This document shows positions 1 through 10,308 of a DNA stretch of 64,000 bases, one piece after another (position 1 is the first letter of the stretch; every line of letters begins with the position of its first letter). Below the pieces are notes generated by a model that saw only the letters and a list, made by a program, of their open reading frames with translations, did not search any database and was not told the origin of the DNA. The DNA comes from Macrostomum hystrix (taxonomy: Eukaryota; Platyhelminthes; Macrostomidae). The stretch lies in the NCBI GenBank assembly GCA_950097015.1, contig CATNEN010000029.1:2672001-2736000 (forward strand), in the 5' to 3' direction. Position numbers and translations under genes: made by a program.

Positions 1-709
1 GACACTCAACTGCGAAGATTCGGCTGCTTCGGCGGCGGACGCGGACTCAGATTTCGGACTGTTGAAGATGTCACCCTGTCCACTCACATCATCCGCGACC
101 GCATTTGTCGAAGATTGCGACTTTAACGGGCGACCGCGCTTTTTACCAGCGGCTGGAGTCGGCGTTTTTTGCTGCTGCTGCAGCTGCTTACTAGGCGGGT
201 CGATGTAGACCCGACCAAAGCGGGCCATCCGCTCGGCCCGGTCCATGGCGTAGGCTAGCTCAGCCTCGCGCCAGGAGGCCTCCCAGGCAGGCGCGATTCT
301 GGCCTTCACCTCGAAAATGCGCGGCGGCCGTTTTGCCACCATTGCGGGTCTGATCCGCAACGTAACTCATCGTAGCCATCCTTGCCCTCGTATGGTATTA
401 GATTAGCATTGTCTGGCACCCAGGCGCGTTCAACAAGCGGGCCAAAGAACTGCACGTGATAAGCCACTTTGCATTTGCCATGCGGCCGGCAAACTGTGTT
501 GCCAAAATGCGGCCCATAGTAAATCATGCAGGGCCAGAATGGATGACTGCCCACCTTGGCCCAGAGCATGTCGCCTAAGCGATACTTCTGACCCTCAATC
601 AGTTCCGGTTCTACGGGCTCCGACTGAGCTAAGAGACGCTTTTGTGACGAAGGTGGCAGAGCCATGTCAGATAGCTCTGGGGCTGGTATTGGACTCAACT
701 CCTCCATGG
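1..709 (-). CDS. NSD-family histone methyltransferase-like protein, N-terminal PWWP exon (partial, apparent frameshift)
   Basis: The reading frame from 707 contains a PWWP domain: a YRLGDMLWAKV strand, HPFWPC as the PWWP signature, then YHVQFFG and ERAWVP, the wording typical of the first PWWP of NSD1/2/3. PWWP domains bind methylated H3K36 nucleosomes; NSD enzymes dimethylate H3K36 in the nucleus. That frame stops at 306-308, but from about 330 down to 1 a second frame is open and carries the helix that normally follows an NSD PWWP (WEASWREAELAYAMDRAER, then FGRVYIDPP), a glutamine run and an AT-hook (KKRGRP). The two frames are offset as if one base were missing between about 325 and 365. 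Upstream of the ATG is a polypyrimidine tract ending in cag at 710, so this may be an internal exon or a trans-splice acceptor. The SET domain lies off the window. Confidence 0.72.
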
Positions 710-2532
710 CTGAAGAAATGAGGAGGTTTGTGTGCTATAAACTTTTAAGCGATAAAATACTTAAGGGGTTTATGTCTTTTACCTTAACACTCTGATAGAA
801 TCTGATCATGGAAAAATATGCTTGGCTTTCATAATAGAAAACTGACAAAAAACTAAATACATGCAGCATAGGCAAATGAACAAGACAAAAGAACTGTAAG
901 TTTATTATATACTTTGTCTTAGGTATGCCTTATGAAGCATAATTATGTAAAATTCAGCACAAAATAGGCAAAAAGTTAACATTTTAGGAATACAGACTTC
1001 GATTTTGAAACAAATTCAGCAACTGAGATGATAAAAAAGTCATGGCTATCAGCTTTGAAGCCACAATAGCAACTTAGCCACTTATTGGTTAAAAAGTTTT
1101 ATACATGGTAGTGTTACAAGTTCTTAGTCCTGAATGTCAAACCTTTTTATAAGTTTAAATAAAATTTAAATAAAGCAGGAAATTGTCAAAAATGTAAGTA
1201 TATCAAAACCTATATATACAAAAGTTATATATGCCGGACTATATTCAGTTGATTACATGAAGCTAGCTCTAGCTGTCCCAATAATGTGTATTCATTAGTT
1301 CCCGTAAGAGTAAAAATGAATGGATAGGCTAGCTAAACTAATGATTTTAGTGATTTTGGATTATTTAACACACATTCTGGTAGGCTTATTATTACTCTTG
1401 GGCTTTTCAGTTGATTGCTTTGACAAGTAATAGGGCCAAGTGAATAGCAAACTAATTGTGAACAATGACATGTTCACAAACCAAAACATGTAAACCAGGC
1501 CTTCATTTTGTCCACTCCAATGATTGACACCAACACCATTAAGAGGATCTTGGGCCCACATCTAGGCAACATAAATTCAGGGCAATGCATGGCACCTCTG
1601 ATTAAAAGATCTCACCACCCCCTGGCACTGCCTGTTTACAAGGATGATTAATATATGATTACTGATTATTACTGATTATAAAATTACTATAGAAATTATG
1701 CTATTTTGCTACAGTACTAGTTGCAATATTTAGGCTATCATATTTATTTTATGCTACAAGTTTATTTAATACAAATTGTGAAAGTTTTAAAAGTTTAAAA
1801 GTTTGAAAAAAAATTAAAATAATTCTATAGGGCCTACAATCAGATCTCTTGCTTTTACTTTCCCTCCAATGACAATTTTACAAAGTTTAAGTAATATTAA
1901 ACATAGTTTTGCAATATTTCTAACCAATTTAATTTATGAATTTATAATAGAAAAATGACCAAAGCATTGTCTGTCATAAAATTAGTTCTCTTAAAATTCA
2001 TTTATAGATATCTAAAAAAATAAATTCAGCCTTTTACTCATATATGAGTAAGTTAATCCCACAATCATCGAGTCAGCAAGATATTCACTATAATGTTCAG
2101 TTAGGAAAATATCAATACTGAAATCTAAACCATGTTGCAGATTTATAAATAAGCTTTCTACTAAATTTGTAAAATATAAACATGTCTTTAACATACATAT
2201 TTAGACCACACAAGTGGCAACTGTCACAGGAGGAGCTCAAATGTGCAGTTGAGGCAATCAAGGTTGGTACTGATAAGAAGCTTCTTTAACAGTCATTGCA
2301 GGAATCCAAGGGAAAGAATATGATTCTGTGCAATATCCATAATCTGGTGGCTAGGCCTACTGTCACTGCATATGACAAATGCCAATGTGGTGCAGGTAGT
2401 TGACAGTTTAGGCACTGTTCCCTATTTATTAACTCACATCATGATGAGGGGGAGTTCATTGGCATCCTATGTCAAGATAGAGAAATGAAAGAGATACACC
2501 AGAATTTCGCTGAGGTTCTATTATACTTATCC
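710..2532. other. AT-rich non-coding stretch
   Basis: This is probably intron or upstream sequence of the NSD-like gene. Only short chance frames occur and I see no domain, RNA gene or repeat array. Confidence 0.5.
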
Positions 2533-3075
2533 ATACATGTGCAACCTCCCAAATCTTAGCATACATGCGCAACACCCGGCCGACCCGGCCGAACCGGCCG
2601 GGTGAAACGAGGGCCAAGCAAGGTAAGTCGCAAAAACCAATCGACCAAGCGCCAAAAAATCAAAGGGGGGACCAAGGGACAAAAAAGGAAGGCGTGAAGA
2701 AAAGGAAAAAGGGGAGAGAAAAAGAGAGCAAATGAGAGCAAACTAAGTCGTAAATAGAGCAATGAAACGAACTAAGTCGCAAATGAGAGCAAAAACTAAG
2801 TCGCAAGGCCGGCTAAGATTTGGGAGGTTGCGCATGTATGAATCTTAGCCAGCCGTGCAACTTAGTTTTTGCTCTATTTAAAAATTAGTTTGCTCTCATT
2901 TGCTCTCTTTTTCTCTCCCCTTTTTCCTCTTCTTCACGCCTTCCTTATTTGTCCCTTGGTCCCCTTTGATTTTCTTGCACTTGGTTGATTGGTTTTTGCG
3001 ACTTACCTTGCTTGGCCTTGGCCCTCATTTCACCCGGCCAGTTCGGCCAGGTCAGCCAGGTGTTGCGCATTATGT
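2533..3075. repeat. Foldback (snapback) inverted-repeat element
   Basis: The left arm (about 2537-2800) is the reverse complement, with minor differences, of the right arm (about 2815-3072). Both arms carry a GC-rich end built from CCGGCC motifs and an interior of GAGAGAAAAAG-type purines or the complement. The block tgcaacctcccaaatctt at the left end recurs inverted near the centre (2815-2835), which gives nested hairpins. Open frames here are low complexity. The structure suggests a non-autonomous foldback or MITE-like element. Confidence 0.75.
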
Positions 3076-3350
3076 ACTTATCAACTTCATTGACTTTTTA
3101 CATTTCACATAACAATATACACTAAGTAATCATATCTACAAGCATGTGTATGCACATAGGCCTACTAAAGATTGCAAGTATAGGCCCTATGGTAAAACAA
3201 AGTAGGAAGTGCATGCCACAAAGCATGCCTTTGTGTATATACATGTACATCTCAAAGTAGGCCTAACCAGTCAAATAGCCATGTATATTATTCATCCAAT
3301 AACAATAAAACCAGAAGGCTGATAAGACATGGTTACCAGACTAATAGGAT
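3076..3350. other. AT-rich non-coding stretch
   Basis: No gene is visible. The hexamer AGGCCT is frequent from here to about 6.2 kb. Confidence 0.45.
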
Positions 3351-3356
3351 CCTAGT

Positions 3357-4740
3357 CATTTTGTCAACTGGTCACTTCGTCAACTGGATTCCCATATTGG
3401 TCATTTCATCAACTGGGCAATGAGGCTATCTCAAACCTTGGTCATTTCGTCAACTGCTAATAAAATATCACCCATTCTGTGACTTGTATGGCTTGTATAG
3501 CCTAACCCATACAAATATAGACAAGGAATGCTTTGTTAAAACAATTTTCACATTCAAATTGGTTGAACTGAATAAATTAGTGCATTAGTATATCTAGTTT
3601 ATACCACATAACCACAGTCCCTTGAATTTGAATATACTGTAGTGTAAATATACTGGTGCAATGTCATCACAAATATATCACAAAGATCAAAAAGGCCACA
3701 AATATTAAGGGGGTCGGGCATACATCTACATGTACATATGAGTACAATGTAAATGTACATGTACAATGCTACATTCCTGACTATGGTGTAAGAGTATGGA
3801 AGAGCTCCGCCACAGGCCCACAAGTGGCACACGACCATGCAAACATGTCTTGCCGCATAAGCGCCTATAAATGCTTGTTAGATTCCAGTTCCACAAATTT
3901 GATTTTGCCACTTTTGCCAAATTACACTGTATATATGGCCTGTTGATATGGCCGCAGTCTCTGAGCACTGAATACACTTTCAGTCTCCATTGCCAAGATG
4001 CAAAAATTGAGTGGCCCTCCTGAAAATCTTTTAAACTTTACCCGACTCGAATCTGTAAGTGGGGACCATTACAAAGTTTGCCGTCTACATTAGGAGTCGG
4101 GAATTCCCGACTCAAATCCCAACTTGAATCTGTAAGGGGGGACCATTACAAAGTTTGCAAATCCATTCCCGACTTGAATTATTTTCTTAAACTCGAATTA
4201 CATATACTGGTATACCGCCTCGAATCCCAACTTGAATCTGTAAGGGGGGACCATTACAAAGTTTGCAAATCCATTCCCGACTTGAATTATTTTCTTAAAC
4301 TCGAAGAAACTCAATGGCTGTGAAGATGGATTGAGAGAATTAACAGATGTCAAAAGATGTTCAATTTGTTTGTTTCAATTCAGTAGGGATTTCAGAAAGT
4401 GGCGCTTTCTAGGAGAGGGATGCTTTCCAACAAAACATGACAACGTGCAATGTGACCCTTCACACAACTCCCCCTAGGCCTACTCTCTCTCTCTCCCTCT
4501 CTCACACATGTTGGTTCTCTTACAATGAATGTCAATTTGCATCTAGATGCATGCATGATGTTAACTAGACAATATACATTACACTATAACAATTTTTGAC
4601 AATGTTAACTGGTTGGCAAAGTGACTAACAGTATGAGGTTATTTCGCCAGACAGCAGTTGGCAAAATGACCAGCACCCAACCAATAAGGTGGTTTGCAAT
4701 TTGTCCAGTTACTGGACAAAGTAACTGGACTTTATTCTTA
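3357..4740. repeat. Possible element bounded by inverted GTCAACTG-type subrepeats
   Basis: Several direct copies of a motif like ggtcatttcgtcaactg lie at 3357-3460. Inverted copies (gcagttggcaaaatgacc and relatives) lie at about 4608-4735. The interior contains a tandem duplication. The arrangement suggests a diverged element with repetitive termini, but no transposase is recognisable. Confidence 0.4.
4030..4312. repeat. Tandem duplication, unit about 95-100 bp
   Basis: Two almost identical blocks (about 4120-4205 and 4218-4305) and a partial, diverged first copy (from about 4040) share the segment containing ggggaccattacaaagtttg and cattcccgacttgaatt. The short open frame across it is a by-product of the repeat. 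Confidence 0.75.
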
Positions 4741-6240
4741 TTTGCCTTGTTACTAGACCAATAACCTTACTTCCTTGTAATAAATAGACCTATATGTATT
4801 ACATAACACAAATTTAACTTATCAAGTACTACTTATCTTATATCCACTCATTGCTAAATTAAGAAAAAAAGTTTAGAAAAAATATAATACAATGTCACAA
4901 CAACAAATTAACACTCACCACTGCCACTAAAATTTAAGTGTCACAAGTTTTTATGAAACAGTTATTAGGCCTAGTATGAGTAAAATTACTTGACAAAATA
5001 ACTTAGGACCAAAAAAGTTTCTGTTTAAAGTATATGACCTACAACTACTAGGATATACTATAGAGTAGTATATCCACCATTATATGAAATTAATGTATCT
5101 AGGCCTATTTGTGAAAAAAAATTATAATATAAGTTTAAGTAGGTTTAGTTAGGCGATTTCAATAGAATAATACAGAGCAAGGCAGGTCCTGGAACAGGAT
5201 TCATGGATAATGCCTAAGCTTAATGTGATATGACTAAGGTCCAAATAGAGAAATGATAAAACTAGTTTCAATCATTGGATTTTAAGTACTGGAGTAGAAT
5301 AGCGTACGAGCTACGACGCCGACGAGGCACAACTTATCGGCAAATTAAGAAATTTCAAAAGAGCGTCACTTTAGTTATAACTAACTTTTATGGCCTTTCT
5401 TAAAATTTGTATCCTTTTGAAGTGATGATTTAGGGGTGATTTAGCTAGTGAAGTGAAGCGTAGAATTTAGGTATATGATTATGTGCTTTGCTTAATTAAT
5501 AATGTGCTTTATGGGATTGCTTATCTCTGTTCGCTATCACAGTCCCTTACAGCTTTGCTAGTTTTTCTCTCTTTTGGCCTAATTATTTAAATGTAAAAAT
5601 ACTTATTTGGCATTATTAATGACCAAAAATTAAAATACATGTGTATCAAATAGGCATTACAGGCTTCTTGGACTCGAATGAGCTAAATTTACTAATATAT
5701 ACTATAAAAAATTACTAATATATACTATAAAAATTTTACTACTGTATAATATAATTCTATATTATATTTAGCGAATTTTATAATTACATTATCTCATTAG
5801 GCCTAGCGACCCTGAGTAAAAGCCTAGACCTGCAGACTCAATTATGTCTCCTATAATATGTTATTGTATTTATCAATGTTATAGTTGTATAATATAAAAT
5901 TAGACATATTATAATATATTTTACCTTTTATGTTATAATAGGCCCCTATATTGTACACTGGATGTAGGTGGCTGGCAACTCCAGTTACAAAATTCCAGTT
6001 TCAATTTTTGTCCTCCTTTTAAATCCCTCTATCTATCCAAAATAAGGAATGGAAACAACATTGCCCAATATCTCTTGGTTAACTTAGGCCTAATTAATAA
6101 ATTAGAAAGCAAGTAAATTGCTTATTATCAATAGAAACTTTTATAGGCCTTATGTAAGAATGGGTTGACAAAAAATACAATTATTTGCAAAAACGAAAGT
6201 GCTTAATTTTTTTACCTTAAACAAGATTTAATCTTTGGTT
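4741..6240. other. AT-rich intergenic DNA
   Basis: Nothing coding is recognisable. Several AGGCCT hexamers and short direct repeats (for example ttactaatatatactataaa at 5690-5735) occur. Confidence 0.5.
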
Positions 6241-6324
6241 CAGGTCAAATGCTAGAATTAGGTTCATTTTGGTCACATAAACTTCAGAAATGGACATTTC
6301 TGTAACAAGCAAAAGACAGTTTGG

Positions 6325-6420
6325 TAACACAAACTTTGGTAACAGACATTTCAGTAGGCCCTAACATAGTCAGGAGACTTTGGTAACTTGAAGAATACCA
6401 AGTCATTAGTCCTCAACAAA
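6325..6420 (+). repeat. Putative left terminal inverted repeat of an old MULE
   Basis: Two blocks, tttggtaacagacatttcag (about 6338) and gaataccaagtcattagt (about 6390), recur in inverted orientation at 12366-12482. The left copy lies immediately beside a degenerate MULE transposase. Long TIRs are usual for Mutator-like elements. Confidence 0.5.
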
Positions 6421-6449
6421 GAAATTAAAACAGTATATATCATTTATTT

Positions 6450-7130
6450 AGTCAAATTAAAACATTAGTAAGAATAGAAAGCATTGCTTTCCACATTGCT
6501 ATTTCGAAATCTAGCACTACACTGCTCACTTTGAGACTGAGAACCAATTCCAACAGTGTCTTCAGCACACTCCAATAGTCCCAAGTGCTCTTGCCTGACA
6601 TCAGGAGATACACCAATGGTACCTGCTTAATGTTTTCATCTTGTCAGACATAACTATGTAGAATATTTAGCTGTTGGAAGGGTTCCCTTCAACAAAGAAT
6701 GTTCTATCTCTGTACCACTCCTTGTACTGACCAAGGAGTTCTATTTGCCTATCATTCACAAAGATGAAATGTCACTTGCCTGTTCTGCTCACACACACAA
6801 TGTGCTAGAGAAAGTCTGTAGGAAAAGCCTTGTGGAGAACTTCAAACTCCAAGGTTCCAAGGTTCCTGAGGATGCTTAGCTGCACATGCATGGTTAGCAG
6901 ACTTTGCTAGAAGTTGTGATCTTGGCAGCTCTGGGAGCTTTTCAATACTGTGTCCATGCTCCAGAACAACTTGCTCAGCAATTTCTGTCGCTGCAGTAAA
7001 CAACTGATGCTTTGCATGGTCATGTACTTATTGTGAAATTTCTTGTCAAAGTGCTGGCTGTCCAACAGGTTTACACAAATGTGCATTCTTACCACCACTA
7101 TATTGGCCATTTGTCTCTACAACCAAGGTA
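6450..7130 (-). pseudogene. Degenerate Mutator-like (MULE) transposase
   Basis: One minus-strand frame, broken by several stops, reads through the MULE transposase core. It includes LEFEVLHKAFPTDFL, then HFIFVNDRQIELLGQYKEWY, then a diverged form of the W-Y-x-D-G-T-F catalytic motif (here WYRDRTFF), followed by a stop-interrupted stretch. In this family the first acidic residue is the Asp of that motif, which is retained although the following Gly is not. The element is clearly dead. The assignment rests on pattern recognition of this family in animal genomes. Confidence 0.65.
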
Positions 7131-7218
7131 GCACATTTGACTTAGGTGTTCTCAACAGGCAATGCCAGTATGTTCTTTCCCCTTGAGTGATTTGTCGGCT
7201 ATAGCTATAGCCATTGGA

Positions 7219-7506
7219 CTAAACTAGTATGTCTTTCTCCTTGCTGGATGATTGTGGCATGAGATGGAAACTGATTGGCTGTTGAGGCATGACAACAGCC
7301 GGTGGTTCCTCATCTTCTAGTGAGCTCCCTAGAATCACCTCCGGCATATTCACATCAGTAGTTGGATCTTCTGGATGAGCCAGTGTGTCATTATCTTTAT
7401 GCGACAACGCCACCTCTTTCATGTCCATAGCACAATTCTGGCAATTCGAGCTGAATGACTCATTGGCATCAATGATTTCAACATAAGCTTGCTGAGAAAT
7501 GCCCAA
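7219..7506 (-). pseudogene. Unassigned acidic reading frame upstream of the MULE relic
   Basis: This is a 95-codon open frame on the same strand and immediately upstream of the MULE remnant, rich in Glu, Asp, Pro and Ser. It may be the N-terminal part of the same dead transposase or an unrelated chance frame. No domain is recognised. Confidence 0.25.
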
Positions 7507-7559
7507 GTCGCATTCTTGCCACTTCTGACAAGTATCTCATTGTGGTTTTCATGGATTTG

Positions 7560-8367
7560 CCATCGGCAAACAGTACAGTGATTTATTTATGAAAAATAAA
7601 ACTCAGTGCACACAATGTTAGTGTTTAATGCTATACAAAAATGTATGATTGATGCTTTATGTATAGTGCGCCAGTGTGCCTAAAATGTATGCAACATGTA
7701 TAACAATGCCTGATGCAAACAATCCAATAATTTGTGCACATTCTGCTGCTTGCTTAATGACCACCAATGGCTGTCCCGAAAACGGGACACATTAGCATTC
7801 TGTTGACGCCTAGAAACTTAGTGAGGATATCTATAATTCCCACAGACTACACACCCATTGCTGATGGCTGTGTGCCAAAAATGGAACATCTGAGAACAAT
7901 AACATATATAGTAGTCTTTTTATTGGAGAAAACATTTGTTTATTAGATAATCTGAATGAAGAGTAGGCAATACATTTTGTGAACTTTTAACAAAGCATTT
8001 AGTAAAATATAATGACCTAGGATGTTAGGCGGTAAATTAAAAAAGCATTATGTGATGCAAAAACCAGACCAAAATAATAATGTAGAGCTGACTGGATTAG
8101 GGAAGAAACTATGTGAATAGAATTGATTAGAGGAGAGTTAGTTCTGCGGGGGGAGTGGGAGCAAAGACATGTAAGGCAAAACAGTGCAAAACTATACAGT
8201 TCAACTAATACAGAATAGCACAACTCAGTGCTGTTCTGTCTTGCATATAGAAGAAGTTTTGTAAAACAAAGCAACATTTTTATAGAGAACAAAACACATT
8301 TTATAATTCAGAACAGCAAATTATCATAAAACGAAGCATTGCAAACTTATGTACATATTGAGAAAAG
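7560..8367. other. Non-coding DNA between transposon relics
   Basis: No gene is seen. A perfect short hairpin, TGTCCCGAAAACGGGACA, lies near 7771-7788 and could be a remnant of a transposon end. Confidence 0.4.
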
Positions 8368-8380
8368 TAGTACAAGGTTA
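8368..8380. repeat. Target-site duplication, left copy (13 bp)
   Basis: tagtacaaggtta occurs here and again at 9367-9379, flanking the Penelope-like insertion exactly. Confidence 0.75.
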
Positions 8381-8419
8381 AAGAGCAAACGTCAAAACAA
8401 ACATTGATTCTATTTAAAC

Positions 8420-8458
8420 TGCCGACGCATTTTGTCCAAAGTGGACATCTTCAGGGCA
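8420..8458 (-). ncRNA. Degenerate hammerhead ribozyme-like motif, copy 1
   Basis: On the minus strand: TGCC, CTGAAGA core, GTCC-loop-GGAC stem II, then an A-run, then GCGTC followed by GGCA closing the outer stem. This matches a minimal hammerhead with a GUC cleavage triplet, except that the conserved GAAA box reads AAAA, which should abolish activity. Hammerheads are known from PLE terminal repeats. Confidence 0.5.
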
Positions 8459-8617
8459 AACAAACCAACAAAAAACACAACCAAAAATGTATTTAAATTA
8501 AATATAAAAAATTTCGTGAACAAAAACAAACAGATGGAACAAAGAAACATGTACATGCTGTAAACTTTTATATCAAGGAACCAATCAGTGAAGATTCACT
8601 GCACCACCTCGACAAGA

Positions 8618-8950
8618 TCAAAAATTCTTGAGTTGCTGCTTCATACCCTTACTCACAAGTTGAACATTCAAGCTAGGGTTGTACTTCCTAATGTATGTAG
8701 CTTCCAACAATTTAAGTTTTTTATCGTTGTTACATACACCCATCACCTTGAACAACTGCATAGGCTCACAGTCACAACATGCCTTGCACACAAATAGGTG
8801 GTCTTTAATGGCTGAAGACCCAAGCCAGTGCTCCCTCACCCTCTTGTGCAGATGCCATTTCGTTTTTCCAATATAGGAAACACCCTGGTCAACAGAGCAT
8901 TGAAATTGATAGATGACACCAGCCTTAAGAGGGAGAGGAACACTAGATTT
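8618..8950 (-). pseudogene. GIY-YIG endonuclease domain of a Penelope-like element (fragment)
   Basis: The minus frame reads GVIYQFQC (variant of the GIY motif), then SYIGKTKWHLHKRVREHW (YIG motif plus the conserved basic helix), a Cys-rich segment, and LLEATYIRKYNPSLN, the conserved C-terminal helix in which the catalytic Glu lies. This order is that of the PLE endonuclease that nicks the target for reverse transcription. The fragment is open over about 110 codons but lacks the reverse transcriptase, so it is not expected to act alone. Confidence 0.75.
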
Positions 8951-9257
8951 GACCCTGCTCTCCCAAGCACTGGCTTGGGTCTTCGGCCATTAAATTGTTG
9001 GAAGCTACGTACATTAGGAAGTACAACACTAGCTTGAACATTCAACTTGTGAGTAAGGGTATGGAGCAGCAACTCAGAATGTTTTGATCTCGCTGTGCGT
9101 GGTGGTGAGGTAGATGCACCTTCTTCACTGATTGGTTCGTTGATATAAAAGTTTACAGCATGTACATGTTTCTTCATTCCTTCTGTTTGTTTTTGTTCAA
9201 TCAAATTTTTTTGATTCAATGTAAATACATTTTCGGTTGTGTTTTTTGCTGGTTTGT

Positions 9258-9298
9258 TTGCCCTGAAGATGTCCGCTTTGGACAAAACACGTTGGCAA
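9258..9298 (+). ncRNA. Degenerate hammerhead ribozyme-like motif, copy 2
   Basis: On the plus strand: TTGCC pairs with GGCAA, flanking CTGAAGA, a GTCC/GGAC stem and AAAA in place of GAAA. It is the inverted twin of copy 1. The cleavage-site triplet has drifted to GTT. Confidence 0.45.
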
Positions 9299-9365
9299 TT
9301 TAAATAGAATCAATGTTTGTTTTGACATTTGCTCTTTTGCTACTTTTAAAGCGAGCTACATTACC

Positions 9366-10004
9366 ATAGTACAAGGTTATGAATAGAAAACAGGCAAAAA
9401 CGGATGCATTTTGGCTAATGGCCCCTCCTGTACATCTGTGCAGTTGTAAAAGCGCATGCAGGAAAGAATTTGCTTGAATCTATTACCTTGAGAGAGCATT
9501 GGGCTAGGATAGAAAAGAGCAATGGCAATCAGGATCCTGGCTCCAGTAGTTGCTCATCTCTAGCTTCTTGTCCAGGCACATCAGCAGAACAATCTCAAAC
9601 AGTTTCCTCACCTCATCGTTAGTGCAGTCACGCCAGTTCATCACCAGTTTTGGAACTTGTTCCTCCTCAATGCAGTCTTCAAAATCTTCCATGCCTTCTT
9701 GTTTGTATAGTATATTGACGCTTGAAATCATATTATCTGTGAGATACAAGTTCAGGAACTTGTCCTCATTCCCATCCGCTGAGTCAGGTGGAGTCTAAGA
9801 TGGACAAACTCCTGGCATTCCCACAAATTCTGCAGCATTTATGACAGCATCCTCCTCTGCGTTTACCATCTGCCATTCTGTCACTTCGCCAACTTCTGCC
9901 TCTTTCGTCCCATCTGCCTCCTCCGCACCTTCTTCTAGTTCCTGGTCTGTTGATCCATCCAGCAAATCGTCATCAATAAAATAATCTTTGTTGGAGGATT
10001 CCAT
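9366..10004 (-). pseudogene. piggyBac-type transposase, N-terminal relic
   Basis: From an ATG at 10004 the frame begins with the acidic N-terminus usual for piggyBac transposases, then a stop near 9797, then the domain start with NLYLTDNMISSVNILYKQE, NWRDCTNDEVRKLFEIVLLM and EMSNYW. A frame change near 9510 leads into the next conserved block (SPMLSQGNRFKQILSCMRFY). The catalytic Asp-containing blocks are absent. Stops and a frameshift make it a pseudogene. Confidence 0.7.
9367..9379. repeat. Target-site duplication, right copy (13 bp)
   Basis: Identical to 8368-8380; see the PLE entry. Confidence 0.75.
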
Positions 10005-10308
10005 TCAAAAAAAGTAATTAAGGCCCAAAAATTAGCTGTATACCGAAAAAATCGGCTAGCACAACATTTTTGGCAGCCTGCCAACCATGCACACCACTGC
10101 GGCAGCCAGCGGCAGCCTGCACACCACTTTCATTTATACCATGCTAACAGCTAATCCTACCCCCACAGGTTGGGGGAGGGTGTTGGAGGAGTATTGATTG
10201 ATGCTTGTACCGAAATGAATGTACATGGCTCTGTCACTCTTTCTCTCTCCCTCTCAGTGTGAACACAGTGGCTTAGGCTTGGTGCGCCTTTTTACTTTGT
10301 GTCACAAA
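10005..10308. other. Short non-coding segment
   Basis: It contains duplicated gcagcctgc / caccact motifs (10070-10130) and a C-run/G-run hairpin around 10160-10180. It may be the remnant 5' end of the piggyBac copy. Confidence 0.35.

Larger units (their letters stand above)
8381..9366 (-). mobile_element. Penelope-like retroelement (PLE) relic with inverted terminal copies
   Basis: About 330 bp at 8394-8722 are repeated in inverted orientation at 8988-9328. Between and overlapping the left arm lies the C-terminal GIY-YIG endonuclease end of a PLE on the minus strand. Each arm carries a hammerhead-like motif near its outer end. A 13-bp direct repeat flanks the unit. 5'-truncated PLE copies with partial terminal repeats (pLTRs) are characteristic of the group; the reverse transcriptase is absent here. 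The inserted DNA interrupts or abuts a piggyBac relic, so it is the younger of the two. Confidence 0.75.
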
